From Citrus sinensis (Eukaryota; Streptophyta; Magnoliopsida; Sapindales; Rutaceae): DNA of 64,000 bases. Location: positions 24,744,501 to 24,808,500 of the forward strand of contig NC_068561.1 of the NCBI RefSeq assembly GCF_022201045.2. Reading direction: 5' to 3'. The notes under the pieces are model-generated. The model searched no databases, was not told the origin of the DNA, and saw only the letters and a program-made list of their open reading frames with translations. Of the stretch, positions 1 through 10,920 are shown in pieces. The position numbers and the translations under genes are program-made. Numbering within the stretch: position 1 is the first letter of the stretch; the number at the start of each line of letters is the position of its first letter.

Positions 1-821
1 AACCTGAAATATAATTGAAAATACAAAAATAAAAATACAACGAAAAAATTATAGTGGAATGAAAGCAGTGACGATCTTTTTCTCTTTGGTGAAAGATAAT
101 TTGAAGGTAAGATTCCCATAAAGGTATTGTTTTACCTTAAGTCAGTTCCACTTTCACGTAAAAGCAAATTTTCACATCTACAAAATTTAAACTCTGAAAT
201 AAAACTCAATAATCTAAAGGACATCATCATGAATCGGTTATTATAGTTAAATATCGCCAGTTAAAAAAATTAAGCAGTTAAACATTTTCAGAGCATTATA
301 TCATAAATATATCTCAACCACATGCTAGCCTGCATATGGTAACTTTGGAGCACGCTATAAGTTTTCAGATAGGATATCCTTGCTTAATTTGTGAAGCACT
401 CAGATTTGTCAATAACAAACACCATTAACTGTAGTTGAAATAGAAAAAAAAAATGTACAGTGATCAAAAAAAGGGGAAAATAATCACATACGGATTAAAA
501 AAAAAAAAAAACAACCTTTGTATAACTAATTGGTGCTTTAAAATGTAGACACCAGCACCATTCATATAACAAGATTAATTATTGATAACAAAAAGTTTTG
601 CATAATTATTTTGTAAATTTCAATACATAATACATTCATATATAACAATGAAGACATTATTACTGTACGTTATTCCAAGCTGGAAAACAAAATTACTATC
701 TTCTTGGTCACCTCTACACCAATGATTTATTCTTAACTCATTATAACTAGCTAGGTGAAATCTCCAAATAATTTAACTTAATTAGTTAATATATATGAAT
801 GATTCAGGGCCAATTCAAATG
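1..821. other. Intergenic DNA; degenerate duplicated segment
   Basis: No gene is visible. The stretch from about 270 to 480 (CAGAGCATTATATCA..., TCTCAACCACATGCTAG..., then CTGTAGTTGAAATAGAAAAA) is a diverged copy of about 2235-2440, where the same landmarks recur in the same order. The two copies flank the broken metalloproteinase, so the locus looks like an old local duplication. The rest is AT-rich with A-tracts. Confidence 0.45.
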
Positions 822-1602
822 TTATAATTTATTAAGATCCCTAATTCCTTGAATATCAACTCCATGCAAACACTTTGTGACTCCAGCAGCAATTGAAGCA
901 TGAGCCAGGACTCCACCACGGCCGTCGAAAGGGCTCCCGCTCCATGATCACCACTTTTAAAACTAATTTTGATATCGGCGTTTCTGTAGTCCTGCGATTC
1001 TGTGAATTGGAACTGAGTGTTTGGAGCCCAAGTTTGAAATGCTTGAGCAACGGGATTTATGGCATCGCCTCGGGTTCCTGGAAGAAAGGCGTAAGTGAGA
1101 CTGAACTTGGAAGCTGGCCACCTAGGGCTTCCTCTAAAAAATGCATAGTGAGATACTGTGTGAAAACGATTATGATGATTGTGGTGTTGCCTTTTCTTGC
1201 CGGAACGCATCCGAGTTGTGCCATTCACAGTATCTGCAACTCCGCATCGTGCGTTCTCATTTTCCCCACTGTATTGGCGTCCAAGACTTCAGTGGATTTT
1301 AAGTGGTAATTGAGCTGGTAATTTTTTATGGCAGACTCTAAAAGCTCATCAAAATCATCGTCGTTAGCATGTGTTTGATTGTTGGAATTGTCATAGTTCA
1401 AGTAACCAAACTTTTCCATGTATTTTTTGAGCTCGTAGATTCCTTTAACCTTTTTGACAACTTTCAAGTGCTCGATGAACTTAAAGGATGATGACTCTTT
1501 TTCGCCGTCGTCGTTTGCTGAAACTGATTAATGACAGAGAACGGAAAGGAGAATGACAATTAGGAGACTAAATGAAAAGATAGGTAAAGCTTTAGATGCC
1601 TT
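822..1602 (-). pseudogene. Matrix metalloproteinase (matrixin, M10A) pseudogene
   Basis: This is a relic of a plant extracellular zinc endopeptidase. Seen on the minus strand: a signal-peptide-like stretch (KASKALPIFSFSLLIVILL) whose expected ATG reads AAG at 1600-1602; an in-frame TAA at 1528-1530 straight after it; a propeptide (KGIYELKKYMEKFGYLNY..., DDDFDELLESAIKNYQLNYH); a frameshift near 1250 exactly at the cysteine switch, because PRCGV is readable only in the next frame; then the catalytic-domain start (PRWPASKFSLTYAFLPGT, NADIKISFKSGDHG); and a second frameshift near 927-933. The reading then jumps from GGVLAHA directly to GVTKCLHGVDIQGIRDLN. The roughly 50 residues that carry the zinc-binding HExxHxxGLxHS helix in this family are therefore missing. 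With a lost start, a stop, two frameshifts and loss of the catalytic site, it cannot encode an active protease. Confidence 0.88.
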
Positions 1603-3085
1603 TGTCGGTGAAATAGGACTGAAAGCTGTTGTTGTGTGCAGCGAAATGCTTTGATATGTCTCTGTTGATAGATTAGTTCAGTATTCACCAACTCAACGTT
1701 GCTTGTGCTACTAATATTTTACACTCAGTCACATTTGTCCTCGATATATACGTTATGTTTGGTAAAGATAGAGGATATTATGAATACTCTTGGGGTCTTG
1801 GATGGGTGCTTCTAAGTTGTCTGAGCCAGGAATAAATGGCAGTAGTGTGAAAAATTATCCAAATCCAGGAATAGGCTTCTAAGTTGTCTCACCTCATAAG
1901 TTTTCCATTGTTGTTCTCAGTTTTTAAGAAAATCATTTTGATTCTGGGTTCAAGTAAGTTGCTTACATTTTCTTATGGCTTGTTGCCTCCGGTGACATTT
2001 ATATGAAACAGTCATCATTGCACATATTCTGCAGACTGCAGCTCTTTAAGCATAAATTGCTTCATTTATTGGTTTGAAAAGACCAAAAAGAATCCCAATG
2101 AAAAAGAAAATATAGGGTACACATACTGCTTCCATGAGTTAACCAAAAATCCCAACAAAGTTACAAAACTCACATTCCCCACTGGAATAATCTAATGCAA
2201 CCTAGAACAAAATCAATTACCAGCTCAACATTTCCAGAGCAAGTATTCAAGCAAAATAACAAGAATATGTCTCAACCACGCTCTAGTCCAAATGAAAATA
2301 ATGTTCTATAATCTACGAGTTCCTATAAATTTCAGAGGATACCATTACTTAAATAATGGCCTAATGCATGCAACTGGATTGATCAATAATATAGGCAATT
2401 GTAGTTGAATAGAAAAAATGAAAGTGACTGAAAACAGAGAAAAATATTTAAATACGACAACAATGGCTGAGAAGCAGGTTTCAGGGCATAAAAATTGAAA
2501 AGCTGCTTGCTCAACAACAATCCTTTATTGACAATCAAGCTATCAATGTCCATGCCAGTTGAAAGCCTGTAACAACAAACCCGTGGGGTCGTCAGGTGGC
2601 ATGAAATCATTCTCATTCAATTCTAGACTGCTCCTACGATGTTTACTCAAAGATTCACTGGTTTCCAGTTAATGGAAAATTTGATCAAATAAAAAGCAAA
2701 TTTAAACAAAATCCTCAAAACAAACAGACGATAATATAAGCAGCACCGCTCTTCACAAAATAATCCCTTCAGAATTTGGTTTCATTTCAGACACGTTTGA
2801 TGTATTATTTTCAGATGACACAATAATCAACAGCTTAGTATCGTAATCAAATTGAAGGGATTGATTTAATAAGGCACCAATTCCACAATCTCAATAAAAA
2901 TGGCATCACAACACAATGTTTACTCTTACAAATGGAAACAAATTAACAAAATGGCAATGCATTATCTCAATTTAATTACACAAAATCAACCTCCTCATTC
3001 TACATTAACAACATCATAAAAGAATAAACTAAACTAAAACGCTTAATTCATTAGTCTAAACAACCAATAGATCTGATAATTTACC
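1603..3085. other. Intergenic DNA, no supported gene
   Basis: This lies between the metalloproteinase relic and the 3' end of the DUF716 gene. A short minus-strand stretch near 2530-2660 reads through as SLSKHRRSSLELNENDFM and ends at QAFNWHGH before a stop. It has some coding flavour, but I recognise no family and see no exon structure around it. About 2235-2440 is the second copy of the 270-480 segment. The last few hundred bases probably include the DUF716 3' UTR. Confidence 0.35.
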
Positions 3086-4069
3086 TCATTCATGAGAACC
3101 ATAACCATTGCCATTAATACTAACTTCTACTTTCGGCTTTGCCATATTATCCTCTTCTTTAATCTCATCCTCATCAGAATCCAAAGTGAAATTACTCACA
3201 ATCTCAATTGGCTGCATTTCAGCTCCAAGAGGCTTATACTGCAAAAAGTCACCACGAACCCTGTTTCCTTTAGCCACCATTGAGTACAACCCCACAGAAA
3301 AAACCACAAGCAGTGCAAGATGGAGATTAAACTGAAGCGTTGCAATAGCTCTTGCCCTGTGATATTCTGGATGTCCCTTACACCTAATAGTATAATTCCC
3401 TCTACTCTTTTCATGTAAAGCACAGCCATGAGCCATGAAACCAGTGAAAAAAGACAAACCCATTTGCAAAAACCACAACCCTTGCAAAATCAACCCCATG
3501 CCACGAACAAGTGTAGCACAATTCGATCTTGATTTCGATGGCTCCAATGCAAGAACCGTCGAAACCACACATATTAAAATCGGCACAAGCAAAAGATCAA
3601 AATATCTATTCTCAATCCCACTTGTATCTTTCTTCTGCAGATAAAACAGGAAAAATTCCTCCACGAATCCAAAGAGAGCAATCAAATCAAGAACCACTTT
3701 TGGCAAAGAGAATGAATTCTTCACATTCATAAACAACCCGAGAACTGAATAGAGAAAAAACAGAGAGGCAATAGGAAGAACTTGTAACTGAAGAACAGAA
3801 CCGACTTTATCGTTCAAACCAACCGCCTTGAACACAGAAACCAGAGAGTTCAATATAACCAATAATGAAAGAACCAAAACAAACCCAAAACTCAAGGAAG
3901 AAGAAGACTTGCTTTTGCTTCCTTTGGCTGTAGACGCAGGTGATGCTTCTGTGAGAGGTGAAGATGGGTCTGAAATTTGGTCTTGCGTTGACTTTGATGA
4001 ACAAATTAATTCCCAGATACCGATCAGAATGAAGCCACCGCCAGCTGTGATGAAACTGAGGAGGCCCAT
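3086..4069 (-). CDS. DUF716 / TMEM45-like multi-pass membrane protein
   Basis: Intronless 327-residue protein. Several hydrophobic segments are visible: about 3-24 (GLLSFITAGGGFILIGIWEL), 55-75, 92-112, 122-143, 155-175, 190-215 and 245-265. The segment LQGLWFLQMGLSFFTGFMAHG followed by CALHE and an HPEYHRARAIATLQFNLHLA stretch is the recognisable DUF716 (TMEM45) core, with conserved His/Glu residues between helices. The C-terminal 60 residues are hydrophilic and acidic (DSDEDEIKEEDN), probably cytosolic. The N-terminal loop after the first helix is Ser-rich (about residues 28-55). Plant DUF716 proteins are mostly uncharacterised, and some are induced by virus infection. The molecular function is unknown. 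The start ATG is the first in frame, and the length is typical for plant members. Confidence 0.85.
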   Translation of the reverse strand: MGLLSFITAGGGFILIGIWELICSSKSTQDQISDPSSPLTEASPASTAKGSKSKSSSSLSFGFVLVLSLLVILNSLVSVFKAVGLNDKVGSVLQLQVLPIASLFFLYSVLGLFMNVKNSFSLPKVVLDLIALFGFVEEFFLFYLQKKDTSGIENRYFDLLLVPILICVVSTVLALEPSKSRSNCATLVRGMGLILQGLWFLQMGLSFFTGFMAHGCALHEKSRGNYTIRCKGHPEYHRARAIATLQFNLHLALLVVFSVGLYSMVAKGNRVRGDFLQYKPLGAEMQPIEIVSNFTLDSDEDEIKEEDNMAKPKVEVSINGNGYGSHE

Positions 4070-4921
4070 TTTTTATTGGTTTTTTTTTTTCTGCTAAAGG
4101 AGGGAAATTTGATTATGGGGAGATTAGTTTGGAGATGGGTTGTGAGGAAACAATGTTTCTGTTCTTGGTATTGTTGTTTTTTGTGATTACATTGCAAATC
4201 GTCATGTTCCAAAGGTCAAAGATTGAAGTTCATTTTTTTTTTTTTTGGGTCCTTTTCCAAGACTTTTCTTGGTATTGTACGATTGTTTTTATTCTGATCG
4301 CAGGGACAAAATTGTTGTTTACTGTTACTGTAACTCGGTGACGGCATATGCTACGCAAATCTTTTTATTTTCACAAATGGGGATAAAGTTTCTACATTTG
4401 ATTATGTAAGTCTATAACAAATTGTCAACTAATATAAGGACTGTAGGATTTTTTAAACTTATTTTTGCCTATTTTAACATCCAAAAATTAACTAGTGTAA
4501 GATTAGAATTTTTATTTTTTTCTTAAGATTAGAATTTTCACCTTTTTTTAAATTCAAATTAGTAATTTCTTATTAGTTCATTGATTTATTTTGATTGGAT
4601 TAATATTAAACTTATTTCTATATCCTAAAAGTTAATCAAGTTCGGTTTATTTATAAACTTTTGAAAATGAAAGTCTCCAGAGCTTTGCCAATTTGCCATG
4701 TTACAATTTTACTAGGCATGTAGCACAACGTTGCGAGGTATTTCAATCATTCCTAATTACGATTATGGATCCATTTGATACAAAAGTAAAAAATAGTACA
4801 TTTTCATGAAATTGTAAAATGGTAAGGACTTTAACGTTATTATCTCTCTTTGTGGGCTGGGCTGACAGCTAAACCTTGGGACAAATGTGTTGCGAAAACA
4901 ATAACCCAAACGACTTTTCAA
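4070..4921. other. Intergenic DNA, DUF716 promoter side
   Basis: Upstream of the DUF716 start, AT-rich with T-tracts. A short motif GGATCCATTTGATAC near 4767 recurs as GGATCCATTTGATAT near 7728 with about 15 more similar bases, perhaps fragments of one dispersed repeat. No gene seen. Confidence 0.3.
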
Positions 4922-4935
4922 TGCAGTGAAATTTT

Positions 4936-5235
4936 AGCGGGCTGCTGCCCTCACAAGGCCTGTGAGAGCAGCGGTTCTAGCCCCCACAAAAGCATTGTGG
5001 GGGCTAAATATTCTTAATATGTAAAAAATTTTCTCCGCAAGTGGAGTATGGACATCTCTTCTCTGTAAGAAATTATTTGTCTGGGCATGTACTTCACAGA
5101 ATTCAATGTAATAATGTAAGTCCTAATCATGTATATTTGATTGTAATTATCAGTATAATATATCTGCTATTTAGCAGTTGTTGTAAATATCTATGTAATG
5201 CAGTAATATGATGTTTAATCAGTATTAAAAAAAAA
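4936..5235 (+). mobile_element. Diverged tRNA-derived SINE
   Basis: About 300 bp. A pol III B-box-like GGTTCTAGCCCCC near the 5' end sits beside a GTGAGAGCAGC segment, and the element ends in CAGTATT followed by an A-run. It is bracketed by an imperfect direct repeat (TGCAGTGAAATTTT at 4922-4935 and TGCTGTGAAATTTT at 5236-5249). The 3' end (TGTAAATAT...CAGTATT-An) matches the end of the better preserved SINE at 35019-35335, so both belong to one family. The A box is decayed. Confidence 0.7.
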
Positions 5236-5249
5236 TGCTGTGAAATTTT

Positions 5250-5897
5250 TATTTTTATTTTTATTTTTCTTAGAAGGAAATATGATCTCATCTTGCAAAT
5301 TGTTTATCCTTTATCTAATCTTATTAGGGATGGATGCAAATATTTTAGTTTTTTGTTTCCACCGAATTATAAGATTAGATCATGAATCTCGACTTGGCAT
5401 GGTGTTATTGACCAAAGAATTACATTGCAAAATTGTTGACCAAAAGTTGCCAATTAGGCACATAAATTTTGACTAATTAAAGAAATGTTGAGGTTGAACT
5501 GACCATTTTAAGGCACGCAAAGAAACATACGAAAATCCTAAAATTAATATCGGGCACGATAAAATTTTATTGTAATAAAGTTTCTTAATAGCCCTTCATA
5601 GGATTATCATACGGAACATAAAAAGTCAACATATAGATTATAGTCCTAAAAGTACAGCTATATTCTGGTCAAAATCATGGCAACCCAGAAGTAAAATAAT
5701 ACCAGAATCCACGTCAGTAAATCACTTCCTTTCCCATGCGTATTACTCTAAGGTTGATTTTCTTTTAAATATATGTCCACCAAAATTTAAATTCGCCATC
5801 ATAAAATTGATATATTTGTAATGTTTTATGATATTGTTCAACAAATGGAATGATAATATGTTTTTTAAATTTGTCATGTTTCACGTAATTGTAATAA
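5250..5897. other. Intergenic DNA, no supported gene
   Basis: AT-rich sequence without a recognisable gene, RNA or repeat. Short open frames here have no coding signature. Confidence 0.3.
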
Positions 5898-6374
5898 GAA
5901 AAATTATCTACCGTCCACTCGTTTTTTTAATCTTTTTAAAAATACACAATTCTTTTTTTTTTTTTTTTGCTGGAATCCACTTGAAGTTAAATTTCTTTTC
6001 ACTCGTCCACTTTTGTTTGGAGACCGTTAAGAAAACTAACGGAATATTATGTAAATAATTTTTTTACCCTCAAATATAAAAGATAAATTATTCACTGACC
6101 ACCTTTTTTTTTGTATTGTTTCAAAAATACACAATTCTTAAAATTTTTTTACTGAACTCCACTTGAAGTTATATTATTTTGTACTTGTCCACCACTGTAT
6201 CGTTGTGAAATGATAATTTTATCCTTATGATGTCAGTAAAGTTCTAACGATGTTATAACGAGAGTGAACCAATGAAAAAAATGTTAATTTCAGGTGGAGC
6301 ACTACCAAAAAAAAAAAAGATTTGTGCATTTTTAAAAAACGATGAAAAAACGGGTGGATGATGGATAATTTCCG
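5898..6374. mobile_element. Mutator-type MITE, copy 1
   Basis: A 477-bp non-coding element with long terminal inverted repeats of about 55 bp. The left end starts GAAAAATTATCTACCGTCC. The right end, read in reverse, starts CGGAAATTATCCATCATCC, and both continue into a T-run and an AAAAATACACAA-type stretch. A perfect 9-bp direct repeat TTGTAATAA flanks it (5889-5897 and 6375-6383). A 9-bp TSD with long TIRs is typical of Mutator-like elements. A second copy lies at 46827-47288, and shared internal blocks include GACCGTTAAGAAAACTAACG and GATGTCAGTAAAGTTCTAA. No transposase is present. Confidence 0.82.
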
Positions 6375-7911
6375 TTGTAATAATAATTCGGCTCATGCAC
6401 TAACTAAGTTAGTTCCTTCAAATTCTAATTCTATTGTTTGCCTAAATGATTTTTCCGCATAACAATTTTGTGTTATTTGATTATAACGAAGTTATTGGTT
6501 TTAGGGGGGGAAAATGTTATATTAACAGAAAAAAATAATAATTATACCAGAAGCTGGATTTTCCATGTGAATCTGATAAGATTATAAAGCTACCAACTAC
6601 CAAGCTAAAGTGATAACAAGAAGTTCAAAGCCCATCGTGTGGTGCCGCCAAATCCAGATTCTGCTGCAACCCATTGTACCAATCCTACCAGCAAGTTCGT
6701 TCTCTCAGCTTGTACTTCTCTTTGTCCAAAAGACCAAAACTCATCAAAACTCAGAACTTCAGACTCAAAGTACAACCGTTTATAGCATATGAAAGCCTGC
6801 TTCTGCTGTAATTGATTGCAGACAATCAGACCTCTGCTTTGAACACGACGTTGTCTTATCCTTTTCAGCCATCGGGGGAGCCGTGAAATTGACACCAACC
6901 GATTGCTTCGCAGTAGAGCATTTAATCATAGACATGGTACAATAACATCTAGGTCTCTACTCTTTATGATTTTAAAGTAAATATACACTCTGTCTATTTA
7001 TATCAAATAAGCCACTAACGAACTCTATTTAAATTTCAATGATACTACATAGTGTGTCCCATAACAAATGATATGAAACATGTCATTAATTCTTATATGT
7101 TAAAGTATTGGTTAACCGCTTTACTAGAGGCGAGACCAGGAATGTTACGTACACTAGGCTAAATTATTATTATTTTTTAAATTAGAAAATTTATCTCAAA
7201 TACAAATAAATATTTAAAAAATTTAAAGTAATTAAAGTATCATTAGACACTATTTTAAAAAATTACGATACTTCACAATCTTAAATTTCTTATCTTCACA
7301 ACTTTGTTAGAAAGAGAAAAAGAAATTTCTTAAATAAGATGGAGTAGAGAAGAAGAATTTTAGAAAAAATAATGTCACAGTATGTTTTTAAAAATTTAAA
7401 ATAATATTGGATAGCAGTTTTATAACTACAATGGTAATTTTATGAAATTGAAATAGTGGCAATTTTGTAAATAGAACAAAAAAATTTCTTAAAATTTGTT
7501 TATGCTAAAACAAATAATTTGTTTTATTATTCATGATGATTATAATAATTTTATAACACATATCATTAAATAATATTTATTTAGATGGTATAATACTATA
7601 ACATATCATAATTTAAGCTCAATATTATAACGTATTTTAGATGACTTTATGAAATTACTAAATACCAAGGTGATGTATCGCTATATTCTAAGATGACTTT
7701 TCAATACGGTCATTGAGGATCCATTTGATATAAATGTAAAAAACTATTTCATTATTTGAGAAACATAAGAAATTAGGGATCCCGATATCAGTATTACTCC
7801 TTATTGATACCCGCAAGCTTGTCGATAAATAGAGTTCGAGAGACAGTACTTTACCGTTCATCTGCAACTTCTCATTGACTTGTAATCAGTAAAAGAAATA
7901 GAAACAAAAAC
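6375..7911. other. Intergenic DNA upstream of the CREG-like gene
   Basis: A minus-strand open stretch from about 6935 down to 6780 begins MSMIKCSTAKQSVGVNF and ends after about 50 residues. I recognise no family and would not call it a gene. The remainder is AT-rich. A possible TATA-like GATAAATA lies near 7823, about 90 bases before the CREG start. Confidence 0.3.
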
Positions 7912-9635
7912 ATGAATAACAAAAGCCTGGTTCATTTTTTACAAGTTTTGTCTTTGGTCTTGTTTTTTGTTGTGGGCACTCAAGATTCTGTTGAGGGTCG
8001 CTTGATATCAACAATCTCAAAAAAACCTCACCCAAATGATGCTGCTGCTTTTGCTCGTTGGTTGGTCTCTCAGAATTATTGGGGGGTCTTAAAGTATAAT
8101 CTCTTTACTTTTTAACATTTATACCCTCAATTAGCCCATGCTAGTAGTATATTCTGTTATGTGTTGTTATTGCAAGTTCAGTATTTGTTACTTCTGCACT
8201 GGTAGTGTTGAGCGGAGATCTCAATAGAAGGTTATGTTGAATTATTCAACTTGAATTATGCTATTGTTGAATCCGTATTAATCTGATGAGCCATAGCTGT
8301 ATTGAATTGTCTTGTTTTTATGGCCTCACTGTAGACCTTGTGGATTGATATTTAGAGTCGATATAAGAAATTTTGTGGGAATGGTTCCTGAATGTGTTTG
8401 TTTCTTTGGATTTTTCATCTTTTGTAATGAATATTGTAACATTAAAGTGTAGTGACCGTTTTTGTTGCTATTCTTGTTGATTGTATTGCTGAGAGCTTGT
8501 AATTAAATATGTTGAGAAGCTGAGATAAGCTTTCTTTGTTGTTTTGAATTTGCAGTACGATTTCAAGTGACTTGGGAGGAGCACCATTCGGGTAATTTAT
8601 TTATCTTAATTTTTCGATAAAATCATCATATTCTTTCTTTTTGTCCAATCTGTATATATTCTGACTGTTAACATTAGAACTAGTTAAGATATTAATCTCT
8701 TGTATTTTGTATTTACTTGGCAAGTATGGGAATGCTACGGCTTATTATAAGAGAACTCATTGGTGGATGAAAACTGTTTCTTTGCAATTTCAACCTTTCT
8801 AAAAAATTATCTATTTGCCGTGCAGGAATGTTGTTTCATTCAGTGATGGACTGCCTAATGAGGGTAGTGGTGTCCCGTACTTCTATTTGACAACTCTTGA
8901 TCCAACTGCAAGGAATGCATTAAGGGACAAGAGGTCTTCGCTGGCAATTAGTGAGTACCCTCTCGGAACTTGTGGTGAAAGAGACCCTGAGAACCCCGCT
9001 TGTGCCAAAATTACACTCACTGGAAAGGTGCGCTGCAAGCTGAAATGAATCATTTTTTGTTTAAATATTGGCCTCACAATTTGTTGGTTATTTATGTCTT
9101 CTGTAAGATCAGTTTACATTTTTAAAATTGATCTGTGTCTGTACAGTTCAATTATGTTGCCCGTTTTACTTATTTACCAATTACACCAATATAAGAGAAA
9201 GGAAGATTAGACCGGCATCTGCCTTAGCCTGAAGAAGAAAAATAGGAATAATATTCATTTTCTTATTTCATTTCATGTACATGTTTTTACAGGCCTTTTT
9301 TATTTTGACTAATTCATCCTGTTGTTTTTTAGTTGGTGCTTGTTGATGTAAGTACTAAAGAAGCAGAATTTGCTGAACATGCCCTGTTCACAAAGCACCC
9401 TGAGATGATGGGTAATTACATATAAACTTTTGTATTAGTAGCACAGAACCTGCTGTCCATCCCTTCTTTTGGTAACCATATATTTATTTGTTCTCTACTT
9501 GCTTCGTTGACAGACTGGCCTGAGGATCACAACTTCCAGATCTTCAAATTGGAGATTGAAGATATATTTTTGATTAATTGGTTTGGTGGGCGTAAACCTC
9601 TCACGGTGGATCAGTACCTACACACGAAAATGTGA
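7912..9635 (+). CDS. CREG-like secreted FMN-binding split-barrel protein
   Basis: Plant homologue of cellular repressor of E1A-stimulated genes (PNPOx-like split barrel). I place exons at 7912-8093, 8556-8591, 8826-9027, 9333-9411 and 9514-9635; they total 621 bp in frame, giving 206 residues. An N-terminal hydrophobic signal peptide (LVHFLQVLSLVLFFVVG) indicates entry to the secretory pathway. The family signature runs throughout: WLVSQNYWGVLNTIS, GGAPFGNVVSFSDG, GVPYFYLTTLDPTARNAL, SEYPLGTCGERDPENPACAK, LTGKLVLVDV, AEFAEHALFTKHPEM, DWPEDHNFQIFKLEIEDIFL and NWFGGRKPLTVDQYL. Animal CREG is a lysosomal/secreted glycoprotein that keeps the barrel fold but lacks classical oxidase activity. The plant role is not established, with vacuole or apoplast a reasonable inference. 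The stop lies two codons after the donor-like AAAATGTGAGT, so an extra downstream exon is possible but not needed. Confidence 0.9.
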
Positions 9636-10736
9636 GTAACAAAAATCAGTTATACCACGTCCGCATTAGTGGTGACATGGAAGAAAACCTGTAAAAATAA
9701 ATAAACAATACTTTTGTACCACAAATTATCAGTTGGAAACGAATACATTTTACCCTTTTTTCTGTCAAGTGATAATTATATTTTCTTTGCTGATGCATTG
9801 TGTTTTCTACAACATGGGGTCTCTTTCATCTGCAGGAACAAATTTGCCTTCATTCTTTCAAAATTCATCTGATGTCTCTGCCTCTTACGCGATCATGTTG
9901 GATGCAAATGCAAACTATGTACGTGTACGATCTGTAAATAAATTCAAATCAATTGTGTATATCACATTGATGTTGTGTCATATATGTTTAATATGCTCCA
10001 GCGTATGCTCAAGAAACAGTCGGAGAAATAAATTGGTTTTTCTTATTAAAAGGATTGTTATTGTTGATATTGTGTATCTTACTCCGAACTCTTGACTATG
10101 TACATAATCAAATGCTCTTAAACATCAATTGTTTGGAGTTTATGCAGTCTTTTCTTTGTAAATGAAAAAGCTATTTATGCTCATATTCGGCCAAGAATGA
10201 TAATTTACCTTTTCTAGGGATGGAAATGCAGTTACAAGAGTTCTCATAATAGGATGCCCTTCAGATTAACTTTAAATTCTGCAATGAAGATATATTTGAA
10301 GGCCGCAGAATTGCTGGGTTTCCAGAATATTATGATTTGTGCATGCACACTAATGCTGTATAGCCAGTATTCAGTAGACCATATATCTTGCGTAACTCAG
10401 TTTGCAAATGTTTGATCTTACTTCAGCTGTTCTGATTTCAAAATTTATTCACAAAACAGGGCAAGAAACAACTGTTCATGCTTGATTAAAAGCCAACGAT
10501 CCCATTAGACTTGAAAATGATTCACATTCTCCATTTCTTGAATGTACTTGCTTATACGAACCCAATTCTGAACTGGACTGAACATTCAAGTTGCATTGAA
10601 ATAGAGCTATCTAAATAGATTTAAAGAGATTTTTTTTTTTATAAGAAGTATGTTAAGCATTATCTTCCCAAGTTTCTGCTAGTAATGTAGGATTATATTG
10701 GTAATATTGAAAAATAATTGTGAAAGCAAAATTCAA
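9636..10736. other. CREG 3' region and CFM2 upstream region
   Basis: This holds the presumed CREG 3' UTR. Its reading frame after the stop (near 9733-10095) includes a short open stretch without coding character. I see no further gene. The two G-boxes and TATA box of the next gene begin at the right end. Confidence 0.35.
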
Positions 10737-10774
10737 CACGTGTGAATCACGTGACACAAAGATAGCTATATAAA
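10737..10774 (+). promoter_or_regulatory. Twin G-boxes and TATA box of the CFM2-like gene
   Basis: Two CACGTG G-boxes (10737-10742 and 10748-10753) start 11 bp apart, about one helical turn. A TATATAAA box at 10767-10774 follows 13 bp later. The coding start is about 95 bases downstream of the TATA. G-boxes bind bZIP and bHLH/PIF factors, and light or abscisic-acid control would fit a chloroplast-biogenesis gene, but that is inference. Confidence 0.6.
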
Positions 10775-10863
10775 TGGCCTTTAACGTGTATCATCATCCA
10801 AAAGAAGTAACTGAAGCCTACACCGAAGTGTTCTCCTCTTCAACCCCTACACTAATCTCACCC

Positions 10864-10920
10864 ATGAAATGTTGCTTTCTCACTACTACCACAACCCAAT
10901 ACTCTTACCAAAGACACTAA
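10864..10920 (+). promoter_or_regulatory. uORF overlapping the CFM2 start codon
   Basis: An ATG five bases upstream of the main start opens an 18-codon frame ([18 protein letters not shown], then TAA) that overlaps the main coding sequence out of frame. Both ATGs lie in CCCATGAAATGTT. Ribosomes taking the first ATG would miss the CFM2 start, so leaky scanning would be needed. Function is inferred only. Confidence 0.45.

Noticed and set aside
6605-6935. Minus-strand open frames near 6.6-6.9 kb
   Set aside because: No family resemblance, no splice context, and no promoter; left unannotated as a gene.
9733-10095. 120-codon frame after CREG as an additional exon or gene
   Set aside because: The CREG frame already closes at a stop matching the family's C-terminus; this stretch has no homology I recognise.
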